Shown here: one piece after another, positions 27,162-40,100 of the stretch
How positions within the stretch are numbered: position 1 is the first letter of the stretch
Layout: each line of letters opens with the position of its first letter
Origin: Scylla paramamosain
Taxonomy: Eukaryota; Arthropoda; Malacostraca; Decapoda; Portunidae
Direction: 5' to 3'
NCBI RefSeq assembly: GCF_035594125.1
Contig: NC_087158.1
Location: 5,878,501 to 5,942,500 of the forward strand
DNA length: 64,000 bases
Program-made: the position numbers and the translations under genes
The notes under the pieces: generated by a model
What the model was told of the DNA's origin: nothing
The model's input: the letters and a program-made list of their open reading frames with translations, nothing else
Database searches by the model: none

Positions 27162-30100
27162 ATAACATTACCAAAAACACGTAATTTGAGTGTTTTTGTT
27201 CATGTTACCTATAAAAACACTTATAAACATGTTTGGGAAACGAAAAAAAACATTAGGAGAAATGTGTATTGTGAGTGTTTTTAAGTTTCTTAAGTACCAA
27301 AAAGCTAAAAGCCACAAATAACACTCTTATAGAGATAAATAAATAAATAAATAAATAAATAAAAAAATAGCATTTTTTTTTATCATTCATATTAATAGGT
27401 ACTGAGATGCTGAAAGTCTGGCAAAATTCAGGGAAATTATGTGGAAAAAACAACATTATCAAAAAAGTTAATTTTTAGCTTATTTTCAGACTGTTATGTA
27501 CGAAACCCTAAACTGCATCCAAAGCCACCTATATGGGGAAATTACACGACTGTACCAGAAACCTCTCTTTTGAGTTTTTTTTTCTTTTTTAGCATGTTTG
27601 GCATCAAAAGTATAAATAATATGGAAGTCACTCAATATAGGAATGCAAAACAAAATTACTGAAAACGTGTCTTTTCGTTGTTTTACGTAGAAAAACGCTA
27701 AAACGGATGCAAACCAACCAATATGAAGAAATACAATAATGTTACCAAAAAGGTATATTTTGAGTGTTTTTTGAGCCTGTTCACCACAAAAAACGCAAAA
27801 ATGGATGCAAAGCACTCTATATTGGGAAACAAAAGGACATTACGAGAAACGTGTATAATGAGTGTTTTATGGTTTCACAAGAAGAACAAGGCAAAAAACG
27901 CAAAAAATATATGGATAACTTTTCTTAGATACCAAAATGCTGAAACTCATGAATAACACTCTTAATTGAGAAACAGAACAACCTTACTAAATGCGTGTAT
28001 TTTGAGAGCTTTTCACATTCTTAGTTACCAAAACTCCAAATTGCATGTGAAACCAGATTTATGTGGGAAAAAATGACATTCCCAGAAAAGTGTCTTTTGA
28101 GTGTTTTTGAGCGTGATAGGATATAAAGCACTAAAAAGCAGGGGAATCACATTAAATTCGAATAAAACCAATTTTTACCAATAACTTGCCTTTAAGTGTT
28201 TTTGAGCTCCTTATATACCAAAACGCTAAAACGCATGCAAAACACACTTTATGGAGAAACAGAATAACATTACCAAAAACATGTATTTTGAGTGTTTTTG
28301 ATCATATTACCAATAAAACGCTTAAAACATGCTAAGAACCCTATTTGTGAAAAACGAAAAGACATTACGAGAAACGTGTATTATGAATGTTTTTAAATTC
28401 ATTAAGTACCAAAAAGCTAAAAGCCACAAATAACTCTATTAAGAAAAAATAAATAAATAAATAAAAAAATAAGAATTTTTTTTCTTTCTTGTTCTTCTTC
28501 ACAGGTACCGAGATGCCAAAATTCGGGCAAAATTCATGAAATTTTGTGAAATAAGAACATTATCAAAAAAGTTAATTATAGCTTTTTTTTCGACTGTTAT
28601 GTAGCAAACCCTAAAGTGCCTGCAAAACCACCTATATGGGGAAATCAAACGTCTTTGCCAGAAAACTGTCTTATGAGTGTTTTTCAGCATGTTAGGCACC
28701 AAAACGATAAATAACATGGAAGTCATTCTATATGGGAATCCAAAACAAAATTACTGAAAACGTGTCTTTTCGGTGTTTTACGTAGAAAAACGGTAAACGG
28801 ATGCAAACCAACCGATATGAAAAAAAGAAAAGAATAACATTACCAAAAAGGTATATTTTGAGTGTTTTTGAGCGTGTTACCTACAAAAAAGGTGAAAATG
28901 GATGCAAAGCACTTCCTATTGGGAAACAAAAGGACATTATGAGAAACGTGTATAATGAGTGTCTTATTATTTTTCGAGCAAAAGACTTGTGGTTCACAAG
29001 AACCACAAAGCAAAAAACGCAAAAACTCGTGTATATAAAGAAGTTGATTAGATACCAAAATGCTGAAACTCATGAATAACAATCTTAATTGAGAAACAGA
29101 ACAACCTTACCAAAAGCGTATATTTTCAGTGTTTTTCACATTATTAGCAAAATCCCAAAAAGCATGCGAAACTAGCTTTATGTGGGAGAAAAATGACATT
29201 ACCAGAAGTGTCTTTTGAGTGTTTTTGAGCGTGTTAGGCAATAGAGCACTAAAAAGCAGGGCAATCACATTACATGGGAATAAAACTAACTTCGACCAAG
29301 AACTTGTTATTATGTGTGTTTTTGAGCTCTTTACATACCAAAAAGCTTAAACGCATGCAAAACACTCCTTTATGGAGAAGCAGAAAAACATTACAAAAAA
29401 TATGTGTTTTAAGTGTTTTTGATCATGTTACCTATAAAAACGCTTAAGTACATGCAAAGAACCCTATCATTGATAAACGAAAGGACATTACGAGAAACGT
29501 GTATTATGACTGTTTTTAAGTTCCTTAAATACCAAAACGTTAAAACCCACAAATAACACTCTTTAAAGAGAAAAAATAAATATATAAATAAATAAAAAAA
29601 ATAGCTTTTTTTTTTATTGATTTTCATAAGTACCGAGATGCCAAAATTCTGCCAAAATTCAGAGAATTTATGTGGAAAAAAGAACATTATCAAAAAAGTT
29701 AATTATAGCGTTTTTTCGGATTGTTATTTACCAAACCCTAAAGTGCATGCAAAGCCACCTATATGAGGAAATTAAATGACTTCATCAGAAACCTGTCTTT
29801 TCAGTGTTTTTCAGCATGTTAGGCATCAAACCGATAAATAATAAGGAAGTTAGTCAATAACAAAATAACTGAAAACGTATCATTGCAGTGTTTTACGTAG
29901 AAAAAACGCTAAATTGGAGGCAAAGCAACGAATATGAAGAAATAGAATAACATTACCAAAAAGTGTTTTTGAGCTTTTTACTTACAAAACACGCGAAAAA
30001 GGATGTAAAAGCACTCTATATTGGAAAGGAAAAGGACATTTAGAGTAACGTGTATAATGATTGTTTTATAGTTTCACACGAACCACAAGGCAAAAAACGC

Positions 30101-32557
30101 AAAAACTCGTGTATATAGAGATGTTTCTTACATACGAAAATGCTGAAAGGCAGGAATAACACTTTTAATTGAGAAACAGAACTACCTTACCAAATGTGTG
30201 TATTTTGAGTGTTTTTCACATTTTTAGTTACGACAATCCGAAAATACATGCAAAACTAGCTTTATGTGGGGAAAAAAATTATATTACCAGAAAAGTGTCT
30301 TTTGAGTGTATTTGAGTGTATATGCAACAAAGCACTAAAAAGCAGAACAATCACATTACATGGGAATAAAACCAACTTTTACGAAGAACTTGCCTTCAAC
30401 TGTTTTTTTTTTAACTCCTTACATACCAAAACGTTAAAACGCATGCAAAACACCCTTTATGGAGAAACAGAGTAACATTACCAAAAAACATGCATTTTCT
30501 GTGTTTTTGATCATGTTATTTATAAAAACGCTTAAATACATGCAAAGAACCTTATGTTTGGGAAATGGAAGGACATTACGAGAAACGTGTATTATGAGTG
30601 TTTTTAAGTTCCTTAAGTACCAAAAAAGCTACAACCCACAAATAACACTCTTTATAGAGAAAAAAAATAATATATTTTTTTTTTTTTCATCTTTATAGGT
30701 TCTTAGATGTCAAAATTCTGTCGATATTCTTTGGGAATCGAAAACAAAATTACTGAAAACGTGTCTTTTCGGTGTTTTACGTAGAAAAACGCTAAAACGG
30801 ATGCAAACCAACCAATATGAAGAAATAGAATAACATTACCAAAAAAGTGTTTTTGAGCTTGTTACCTACAAAAAACGCGAAAAGTAGATGCAAAGCACTC
30901 CCTATTGGGAAAGAAAAGGACATTACGAGAAACGTGTATAATGAGAGTCTTATTATTTTCGGGTAAAAGAAATTGTGGTTCACATGAACCACAAGGCAAA
31001 AAACTAAAAAACTCGTGTATATAGAGAAGTTTCTTAGATACCAAAATGCTGAAACTCATGAATAACAATCTTAATTGAGAAACAGAACTACCTTACCAAA
31101 TGTGTGTATTTTGAGTGTTTTTTTTTTCACATTCTTAGCAAAACCCCAATTAGCATGCGAAACTAGCTTTATATGGGAAAAAAAAATGACATTAACAGAA
31201 GTGTGTTTTGAGTGTTTTTGATCCTGTTAGGCAATAAAGCACTAAAAAGCAGGGCAATCATATTACATTACGAGAAATGTGTATTATGAATGTTTTTAAG
31301 TTAAGTACCAAAACGTTAAAACCTACAAATAACACTTTATAGAGAAAAAATAAATAAATAAATAATAAAAAAAGCATTATTTTTTTGTTATTGATGTTCA
31401 TAGGTACCAAGATGCCAAAATTCTGCCAAAATTCAGGGAAATTATGTGAAAAAAGAACATTATCGAAAAAGTTAATTTTACTTTTTTTTCAGAGTTATGT
31501 ACCAAACCATAAAGTGTATGCAAAGCCACCTATTTGGGAAAATTTAAGGACTTTACAAGAAACCTGTTTTTTTTTCAGTGTTTTTCCGCATGTTAGGCAC
31601 CAAAACGATAGATAATATGAAAGTCACTCTATATGGAAATCCAAAACAATATTACTAAAAACGTGACTTTTAAAAGATTTACGTAGAAAAACGCTAAAAC
31701 GGATGCAAACCAACCAATATGAAAAAAAATAGAATAACATTACCAGAAAAGTATATTTTGTGTGTTTTTGAGCTTGTTACATAAAAAAAAACGCAAAAAA
31801 GGATGCAAAGCACTGTATATTAGGAAAAAAGACATAACGAGAAACGTGTATAATGGGTATTTTATAGTTTCACCAGAATCACAAGGCAAAAAACGTAAAA
31901 ACTCGTCTGTGTGGAGGTTTCTAAGATACCAAAATGCTGAAACTCATGAATAACACTATTAATCAAGAAACAGAGCAACCTTACTAAATGCGTGTATTTC
32001 GAGTGATTTTTTACATTCTTAGTTACCAAAACCCCAAATTCCATGCGAAACTAGCTTTATGTGGGAAAAAAAAATGACATTACCAGAAAAATATCTTTTT
32101 TTTTTGTTTTTGAGCGTGTTAGGCAATAAAGCACTTAAAAGCAGGGCAATCACATTACATGGGAATAAAAACAACTTTTACGAAGAACTTGCCTCTTGGT
32201 GTTTTTGACAAGCATTTAGTAAGGTTGTTCTGTTTCTCAGTTAAGAGTGTTATTCATGAGTTTCAGCATTTTGGTATCTAGGAAACTTCTCCATATACAC
32301 GAGTTTTTGCGTTTTTTGCCTTGTTTTTTTTTTTTCTGAACTATAAAACATTCATTATACACTTTTCTCGCAATGTCCCTTTGTTTCCCAATATAGAGTG
32401 CTTTGTATCAATTTTTGCGTTTTTTTGTAGGTAACAAGCTCAAAAAAACTCAAAATATACATTTTTGGTGATGTTTTTCTCCTTCTTGATATTGGTTGTT
32501 TTTCATCAGTTTTAACGTTTTTCTACGTAAAACACTGAGAAGACACGTTTTCAGTAA
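27162..32557 (+). repeat. Satellite super-unit (HOR) copy 3, truncated
   Basis: This copy matches the first part of the super-unit but is more diverged than copies 1, 2 and 4 are from one another. It keeps a ~60-bp segment near 30787-30845 that copies 1, 2 and 4 replace with an A run, and it lacks about 240 bp around 31263 that copy 1 has near 4050-4290. It stops inside the inverted block: after TTTTCAGTAA at about 32557 the sequence passes into old, non-HOR monomers. The truncation marks the edge of the homogenised array. Confidence 0.88.
32208..32557 (-). repeat. Inverted satellite block in HOR copy 3 (truncated)
   Basis: It begins at the same phase as in the other copies but is cut after about 350 bp, where the sequence enters old monomers in forward orientation. 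Confidence 0.75.
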
Positions 32558-34337
32558 CATTATCAACAACGTGTCTTTTAAGAAATCTTAAGCTTCTTAC
32601 GTACCAAAACGCTGAAAAATATGTAAAACACCCTTTAAGGTGAAACAAAACTATATTAAGAAAAACGTGTGTTTTGAGTGTTTTTGAGCTATTTAGGTAA
32701 CAAACGCCAAAATGCATCCAAAGTATCCGTTACTGGGAAACGAAACGATATTAACAAAATACGTGTGTTATAAGTGTTTTTCAACATTATTGATACCAAA
32801 ACACTAAATTACGTGAATCACTCTCTATATGGAAAAATAGAACAACATTACCAGAAACGTGTATTATCAGTGTTTTCTCCATGTTACGTACTAAAACGTC
32901 AAATGCAGACAAGCACCCTATATGACAAAAAAAAACAAAAAGTTTACTAAAATGATGTATTATGAATTGTTATTAAGATTGTTAGGTACCAAAACGCCAA
33001 AATGCACGCAAATTGCCCTATATGTGAATAGCAAACAACAATACCAAAAGCATCTTTTCAGTAGTTAACAACCCTCCAAAATATATACAAATCACCCTAT
33101 CCGGGGTTAGAAGACGACAAAAGAAAGGGTGTTTTTTGAGGATATTAGGCACCAAACGGTAAAAAGGAAGAAAAAAATTCACTATAAAATATCAAAACTG
33201 TGTATTTTGTGTGTTTTTTTTTTTAAGCTTCTTACCTACCAGAGCGCTAAAACACGTGTTAAATACCCTTTAGAGAGAAAATGAACAACATTACCAAAAA
33301 CGTATGATATGTGTGTTTTCCAGATTGTTAGGTTTAGGTATTAAAACGCCAAAATGAATGATTTGATATGTCTAAAGGAAACAATATTAACAGAAACGTG
33401 TATTATGAGCGTTTTTTTTTTTTTAGCTTCTTATGTACCAAAACGCTAAAACATATGAATAGGAATCTATATGGAGAAACAAAACAACATTATAACTATG
33501 TTAAGTGCCAAAACGCCAAAATGCATACAAAACACCCTACATAGAGAAATCAGAACATTATCTAAAATGTGTATTATAAGTGTTTTGAGCTTGTTATTTA
33601 CCAAAACGCTAAAAGTGCATACAAAAAATCCTTCATGGAAAAGGAAAAAAATGCAAAAAAAAAAGACCATATTGAGTGTTGTTGAGCTTCTTAGCTATCA
33701 AAACTGCAAAATGAATGAAATCACCATTTTAGAAGCCGAACGATATTACCAAAAACAACTCTTTTTGAGTGTTTTTTTTTTAAATCTTATGTACAAAAAC
33801 GCTCTATATTGGAAAAGCAAACAATATAACCAAAAACATGTATTTTAGTGTTTTTCAGCTTCTTCTTTTATAGAGAAACAGAAAACATTCTATAAAACGT
33901 GTTTATTGAGTGTTTTTGAGCTTCTTATCTACCAAAACTGCAAAATGCATGCAAAGCACGGAGCAACATTACCAGAAAGATATTTTTTGAGTGTTTTTGA
34001 GATTCTTATGTACCAAAACGCTAAACCGCGTGGAAAACACGTCTTATGAGGATACATTACAAAAAAAAAAAATGTGATTTGAGCGTTTTCCAGCTTGTTA
34101 GAAACAAAAACGTGAAATTCAATGGAAATATCACGGTATTGGATAATAAAGGATATTTAAAGAGTATTATGAGTAATTTCAGCTTCTTAGGTAAAAAAAA
34201 AACGCTAAAAAACGTCAATAACACACTATATCTAAAAACAGAACAACATTAGCAAAAACCTCTTTTATATGTTTTTGAGCTTCTTAGATGCTAAATCACC
34301 AAAGTGCATGCAAAGCATCCTGTATGTAAAAAAAAAA

Positions 34338-34677
<340 letters not shown>

Positions 34678-36658
34678 ATGTGTCGAGTGGTTTTTAAAAT
34701 GCATGCAGAGCGCCTATATGAAGTAACGAAACGACATTTCCAAAAACGTGTCATCGAGGTGTTTTTTTTTTTTTTTTTAGGGTATTTGGCACCAAAACGC
34801 TAAAAAAAAAAACATGGAAAATACCCTATATAGGAAAATGAAACAACTTCCACAAAATCGTGTCCTTTGTGTGCTTTTGAGCTTCTTACGTAACAAAACG
34901 ATAACTAAACTAAACAAAAACTTGTGTTTGAGTGTTTTTGAGCTTGTGAGATAACTAATCGCCAAAATCCATGCAAAGTTTCAGATAGGAAAAGAAAAGA
35001 TATTAACGCTGTTTTTCAGCTTCTTATGTAACGAAACGCTAAAACACGTAAATAGCATTCTATATGAAGAAACAGAACATCATTACGAAAAACGTGTATT
35101 ATGGGTGCTTTTCCCCATGTTAGGGATCAAAACGCCAAAATACATATAAAGCACCCTATATGAAGAAACAGAAGGACATGATCACAAACATGTATTATGA
35201 ATATTTTTGAGTTTGCTAGTTATCAAAACGGAAAAGTACATGCAAAGCACCCTATAGAAGAAGAAAAAAAAATATTACCAAAACATATCTTTTGAGTGTT
35301 TTTTTCAGCTTCGTACGTACCGAAACTCTAAAAGAGATTGAAAACGCACTTTATAAAGAAATAGAACATTAAAAAAAAACGTGTGTTTTAAGTGTTTTTA
35401 AGTTAGGTACCAGAACGACAGAATGCATGTAGAATACCTTGTCTGGAGTAACTAAAAGAGTTATGGCACGTTACCTGCAACGTGCCATTTGGAAATTTTC
35501 GAGCAAATTAGGCAACAAAAAGCTAAAAAGCATGGAAATAGCTCTATATGAGAAAATAAAACAATATTGTCAAAAACCTTTTTTTTTTTGTGTTTTTGAG
35601 AGTACAAAACATTAAAATGTGAGCAAAGAAACATTCATGGGAAACTTTAGCAAAAAATTCTTATCTCAGTCTTTTAACTTGTTAGGTACCCATATTGCCC
35701 CATAAACCCCATATTGCATGCAAAGGACCCTATTTGAGGAAACGAAATGATAATAAAAGAAACGTGTATTATGAGTGTTTTTATTTTTTTTATGTACCAA
35801 AACACTAAAACACGTGAATATTACCTTATATGAGGAAAAAAAAAACATTAACAAAACCAGTAGCAAAACATCAAAAACTTGTCATTTAGGTGTTTTGAGC
35901 ATATTAGGCAGCAAAACACTTACAAAGCAAGGAAAACACCCTATATGGGAAAACGAGATAACCTTAACAAAATCGAGTGTTTTTGAGCTTCTTACGTACC
36001 AAAACGATAAAAGATGTTCGAAACAATATTAGCAAAAACGTATGTTCAGAGATTTTTTTTTAGCTTGTTAGGTAATAAAACGCCAAAATGTATGCAAATT
36101 ACTCTATATAGGTATATGAAACGATATTAACATAAAGGTGTATTATGTCTTTTTCAGCTTCATAGATACCAAAAGTCTAAAACACGTAAATAATACTATA
36201 TTTGCAGAAACAAAACAACATTACCAAAAGCGTACTTTATGAGTTTTTTCCCCATGATAGGTACCAAAACGCCTAAAAGCATAGTGAACACCATACATAA
36301 AGAAACAGATCAACATTACGAAAAACTTATATACTGAGTGTTTTTGAGCTTGTTAGATACAAAAAAAAACAAAGTGCATGCAAGACAACCTGTATAGGAA
36401 AAAACAATCAATATTAACAAAAACTTGTCTTTTGAGTGTTTTTCAGTTTCTTTCGTACTAAAACTCTAAAACGCATCAAAAACACCCTTTATGGAGAAAG
36501 AGGACATTACTATAAAGGTTTTTTTTTTTTTAGTGTTTTCCCGATCATTAGCCACCAAAACGTCAAAATGCAGACAGCACACTATTTGATGTAAAGAAAT
36601 TATATTACCGGAAACATGTCATTTCAGTGTTTTGAGCATATTAGAAACCAACCATAAA

Positions 36659-36759
<101 letters not shown>

Positions 36760-37609
36760 CATCGAAAACGTGTCTTTCGAATGTTTTTGAGCTTCTTACG
36801 TACCAAATTTCTAAAAAGCGTGCAAAACATCCTTTATGGTGAAATAGAACATTACCAAAAATGTGTGTTTTGAGTATTTTTGAGCTTCTTGGGTACGAAA
36901 ACGCCAAAATGCACACAAATTAACGGTCGTTGACAAACTAAAATTTATTAAGAAAAAATATTATTATAAGTGTTTTTTCACTTATGTACGAAAACACTAA
37001 AACACGTGAATCTCTATATGGAGATTTTTCTCTATATGGAGAAAAAAAAACATTAACCAAAAAAATGGGTGTTTTCCTCATGTTAGGTACGACAATCTAT
37101 ACAGAATACCATATATGAAAAACAGAAATACATTACCAAAAACGTATATTATAAGTGTTTTTGAGCTTCTTAGGTAATAAAATACTGAAACACGTGATTA
37201 GTGTTTTCTTTGTCTATATAGAGTGTTTTCCATACTTTTTAGCGCTTAGATTAAAAATATACTGAAAAACATCCAAATGACACGTTTGTGGTGATGTTCC
37301 GTTATCCCAAACAGTGTGGTTTGCATGCAGTTTTTGGTTTTGCTATATAACAAGATGAAAAACACTTAAAACTCACGTTTTTAATAATGTCGTCCTGTTT
37401 CTTCATATATGCTTTATATGCGTTTTGCCGATTTGGTATGTAACATAGGGATAAACACTCATAATACACATTTTTGGCAAAGCTGTTCTGTTTCTTAATG
37501 CAAACAGGTATTCACAATTTTTAGCATTTTGGCACATAAGCTGAAAAAAGCTCATAATACTTGTTTTCGTTAATATCGTTTAATTTCTAAATATCATGTG
37601 ATTTGCATG

Positions 37610-37683
37610 CATACTCAAAACACCCGTTATTGGTTATGCTATTCTGCATACTCAAAACACCCGTTATTGGTTATGCTATTCTG
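37610..37683. repeat. Exact 37-bp tandem duplication
   Basis: Positions 37610-37646 and 37647-37683 are identical (begins CATACTCAAAACACCCG). It is a recent local duplication inside an otherwise diverged monomer. Confidence 0.9.
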
Positions 37684-38074
37684 TTTCTCCATAAAGGGTA
37701 TTTTGCAAACGTTTTAGGGTTTTGGTGCATTAGAAGCTCAAAAAAAAAAAAAAAAAAATTAAGACACATTTTGATAATGTTTTGTTTTCCCATGTATAGT
37801 GTTTTCTATGCTTTTTTTTTTTAGCGTTTTTTGTGCCTAATATGGTCAAAAACACCCATATGACACGTTTTTGGTAATATAGTCCCGTTCTCCAAATTAG
37901 CGTGCTTTGCAAGCATTTTAGCGTTTTGATACTAACAAGCTGGGAAACACTTGAAACATACGTTTTTGGTAAGGCTGTTCTGTTTCTCTATGATGGATGT
38001 TTTACATACGTTTTTGTACCTAAGAAGCTGAAAGCATTAAAAACACACGTTTTAGGTAATGTTTTATTTCTTTT

Positions 38075-38080
38075 CCCATA
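38075..38080. repeat. Target-site duplication, left (CCCATA)
   Basis: The six bases CCCATA just outside the left end match the six bases just outside the right end (53657-53662). Six-base duplications are the known signature of Polinton integration. Removing the element and one copy gives back a normal satellite phrase (TTCCCATATAGGATGC). Confidence 0.95.
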
Positions 38081-38114
38081 AGTAGTTGGGAAATTGCCAT
38101 GGGGGTCGCCCATC

Positions 38115-38176
38115 CTTATATGGCAAGCCATGACGGCCCCCATTTCATGGGGGGCCGTCATGGCTTGCCATATAAG
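38115..38176. repeat. Subterminal palindrome, left end
   Basis: CTTATATGGCAAGCCATGAC and its reverse complement flank a short centre, giving a near-perfect 62-bp hairpin about 35 bp from the tip. A longer version sits at the right end. Such tip structures may matter for protein-primed replication, but that is inference. Confidence 0.85.
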
Positions 38177-38779
38177 ACGGTGACGGTGACGGCGACACTG
38201 ACGGAGAGGAGGTGAGGGGGCGTGCGTCCTTATGCTTCGGCGACGATGGAATGACTAATGAATCAATGATGGTGGGCGGAAAATAATTGAGTGAAAAGGG
38301 GGTGGAGGGGGGAGAGGGGAGGTGGGGGGGGGGGACTGGCGGCCAGACGTGGCAGCCGCCCGCCACACACGCGTGGTTAGGGGACTCTGACGGCGCTTGC
38401 CATAGAAGTCGCCTCACCATCCTCCACCCCCATATGGACAAGGTCGTTGCGACTGCCCACGAGGTCCCGGGGGGGGGGTGGACTGGCGGCCAGACGTGGA
38501 AGTCGTCCACGCACACGCGTGGTTAGGGGGACTCTGACGGCGTTGCCATGGAAGTCGCCTTTTCACTCACGTGAATCCTGGAGGGTGGGATGACTGAGTG
38601 TTACCATTGTGTGTTCCCTCCGACACCTCAGTACATTCCAAGGTTGCCACCGCTGGATGGTCAAGGTCGGGTGGAAGGGAATGGGGTGGGGTTGGGGGGG
38701 GGGGAGGACCGCACGTGTCAGGAAAGTGGCAGGCGATGTCCGCCAGGTCCCATGCGGCCTTACGCCGCCAGGAGTCACG

Positions 38780-38783
<4 letters not shown>

Positions 38784-38833
<50 letters not shown>
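38784..38833. repeat. Poly-T tract in left inverted repeat
   Basis: Fifty consecutive T, found only in the left inverted repeat. It lies in the segment that the right repeat lacks. Confidence 0.97.
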
Positions 38834-38834
<1 letters not shown>

Positions 38835-39132
38835 GGCGGGAACGGGAAGTTGAGGGCTTAGAATGGGCCGCCACGTGGGCGTCACGCGCTAGTTGCCCGC
38901 GCGGATCCTGGACAGTCTGGGTGGCGAGACTTGCCATCACGCGTTCCCTCCGACATCTCAATACATCCCCTATGGTCAAGGTCGTCGCGACAGCCTCACG
39001 AGGTTCCGTTACCTGTCCATCGTTTTTACCTGGAGGAAGCGTCTGTGACGGTCAGGGCGGAGTGGCGGCCTCTTCCACTTTCACCGACCGCCAGCGGCGT
39101 GGCTGACGTAATACTTATGCCGGATGGTCACC

Positions 39133-39180
<48 letters not shown>
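39133..39180. repeat. (TTA)n microsatellite at inner edge of left inverted repeat
   Basis: Sixteen trinucleotide repeats mark the inner end of the left repeat; the right repeat ends at the equivalent AAT tract (52491-52570). Confidence 0.93.
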
Positions 39181-39208
39181 GAAAGGTTATGCAGAGTCGA
39201 TGGAACAT

Positions 39209-39220
39209 TTTATTTTTATT
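39209..39220 (-). terminator. Polyadenylation signals for the last minus-strand gene
   Basis: Two back-to-back AATAAA signals on the minus strand (TTTATT at 39209-39214 and 39215-39220) lie about 50 bp past the stop of the two-exon acidic protein gene, the expected place for its poly(A) site. Confidence 0.6.
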
Positions 39221-39268
39221 AGGACAAATACAGCTCATTGCTTATTAGGGCAAATACATCTCTTTCAT

Positions 39269-39983
39269 TCAAAACATTTGCGAATTGAAGGCGAAGAGAT
39301 CATCGTCATCGCTGTCAATGACGGGCGTAGTTTTAATAACTCTAGGAACCAGCTTCTTACGAGGGGCGGCTGGAGCAACGGGGAGTTTTGGTGTGCTGTC
39401 GTCCTCTGGCGTGTTAGGGGGAATATTCTTTTTTTTTCTGTTTTCCTGCGACTTCTTCTTCACCTCCTGACCCTCTTTGCCGCCTACTGTCGACTCATCT
39501 GACCATTGCGGCTGTGCTTCGGTCGGAGGTGGCATCAGCGACTCCTGAGGTGGCGGAATCGACTGCGATGTCGGCTGCTGCTGTTGCGACTCCTGTCCTG
39601 ATGGTGCGTCAGGAGGTGGGCTGGCCGGCAGTGGCGACATGTCGTCATCACTAAAGATCAATTTCTTCTTTGCAGGTTCTGACATTTTCTCCACATTGAC
39701 ATCCTCATGGTCAGCACGGCTTCGCTTACCCCCAGCATCGCCCAGATAGATATCAAAGCGGAAAGAGATGCGTTCTGTAACAGACAAAAAAAAAAAAAAA
39801 AAAAAAAAAAAAAACGATGAGAACAATGGAAAAGTTTTTATTTCCCCTCCCACTCTCCCTCTTCTTATTCATTGGCAAAGAACGTTAATGTAATTTACAA
39901 TGGTGAAGATGTCAGATGCCGTGCAAGGTAATGGCGTACTCACCCGCAGTTCTCAAGATGAAACGTTTGTTAGCTTGCTCCAT
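39269..39983 (-). CDS. Two-exon acidic, Pro/Gln-rich protein (unknown function)
   Basis: I do not recognise a family. The gene reads best as two exons: exon 1 at 39944-39983, starting at an ATG, and exon 2 at 39269-39774, giving 181 residues. The 169-bp intron has a strong donor (GTGAGT at 39943 downwards) and an acceptor ending TTACAG after a long T run, and it joins the frames cleanly in phase 1. An unspliced frame would start with a run of Phe encoded by that polypyrimidine tract, which is why I prefer splicing. The first third has a KRSRADHED charge patch, the middle is rich in Pro, Gln and Ser, a basic stretch (KKKSQENRKKK) follows, and the tail is acidic (DSDDDDLF). It is the last gene before the left inverted repeat, just after the protease, so a virion-accessory or regulatory role is possible but not shown. 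Confidence 0.65.
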
Positions 39984-40068
39984 TCTTGGAGATGAGGCTT
40001 CGACGTCCGACTGGGTTGAGAGGTGATGGCGAAGTGACGCTTATCCGTCAGCAATTACCCCATATTGA

Positions 40069-40097
40069 CCCCCTTTCCCACCCCCACCCCACCCCCC
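40069..40097 (-). other. G-quadruplex-capable tract after the protease gene
   Basis: On the minus strand this reads as five G runs of 3-6 bases separated by single T or AAA. It starts within a few bases of the protease stop and lies between that gene and the next ATG (39983). It could affect RNA 3' ends or polymerase passage, which is inference. Confidence 0.55.
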
Positions 40098-40100
40098 AAT

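Larger units (their letters stand above)
37197..38080 (-). repeat. Diverged satellite monomers, reverse orientation (left of Polinton)
   Basis: From about 37197 the monomer reads as its reverse complement (ACACGTTTTTGGTAATGT, TTTTAGCGTTTTGGT, GCTTTGCATGC). The same orientation continues beyond the Polinton at 53657, so the element was inserted into this inverted block. No gene is seen. Confidence 0.85.
38081..39180 (+). repeat. Left terminal inverted repeat of the Polinton
   Basis: It matches the reverse complement of 52491-53656 from the tip to an ATT microsatellite (39133-39180). Compared with the right repeat it lacks about 350 bp after position 38176 and has an extra ~330 bp (about 38605-38933) holding a 50-base T run. 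It also holds two direct copies of a ~75-bp unit (38333-38410 and 38473-38551) containing ACTGGCGGCCAGACGTGG. Open frames here are low-complexity by-products. Confidence 0.9.

Noticed and set aside
38145..39248. Overlapping plus- and minus-strand open frames in the left inverted repeat (Gly/Trp/Pro-rich, poly-Phe or poly-Lys)
   Set aside because: Low-complexity G/C and T runs inside the inverted repeat; the frames include the 50-base T tract and are not kept as such in the right repeat.
39200..39502. Plus-strand open frame opposite the two-exon acidic gene
   Set aside because: It is antisense to a better-supported spliced gene, and no motif is recognised.
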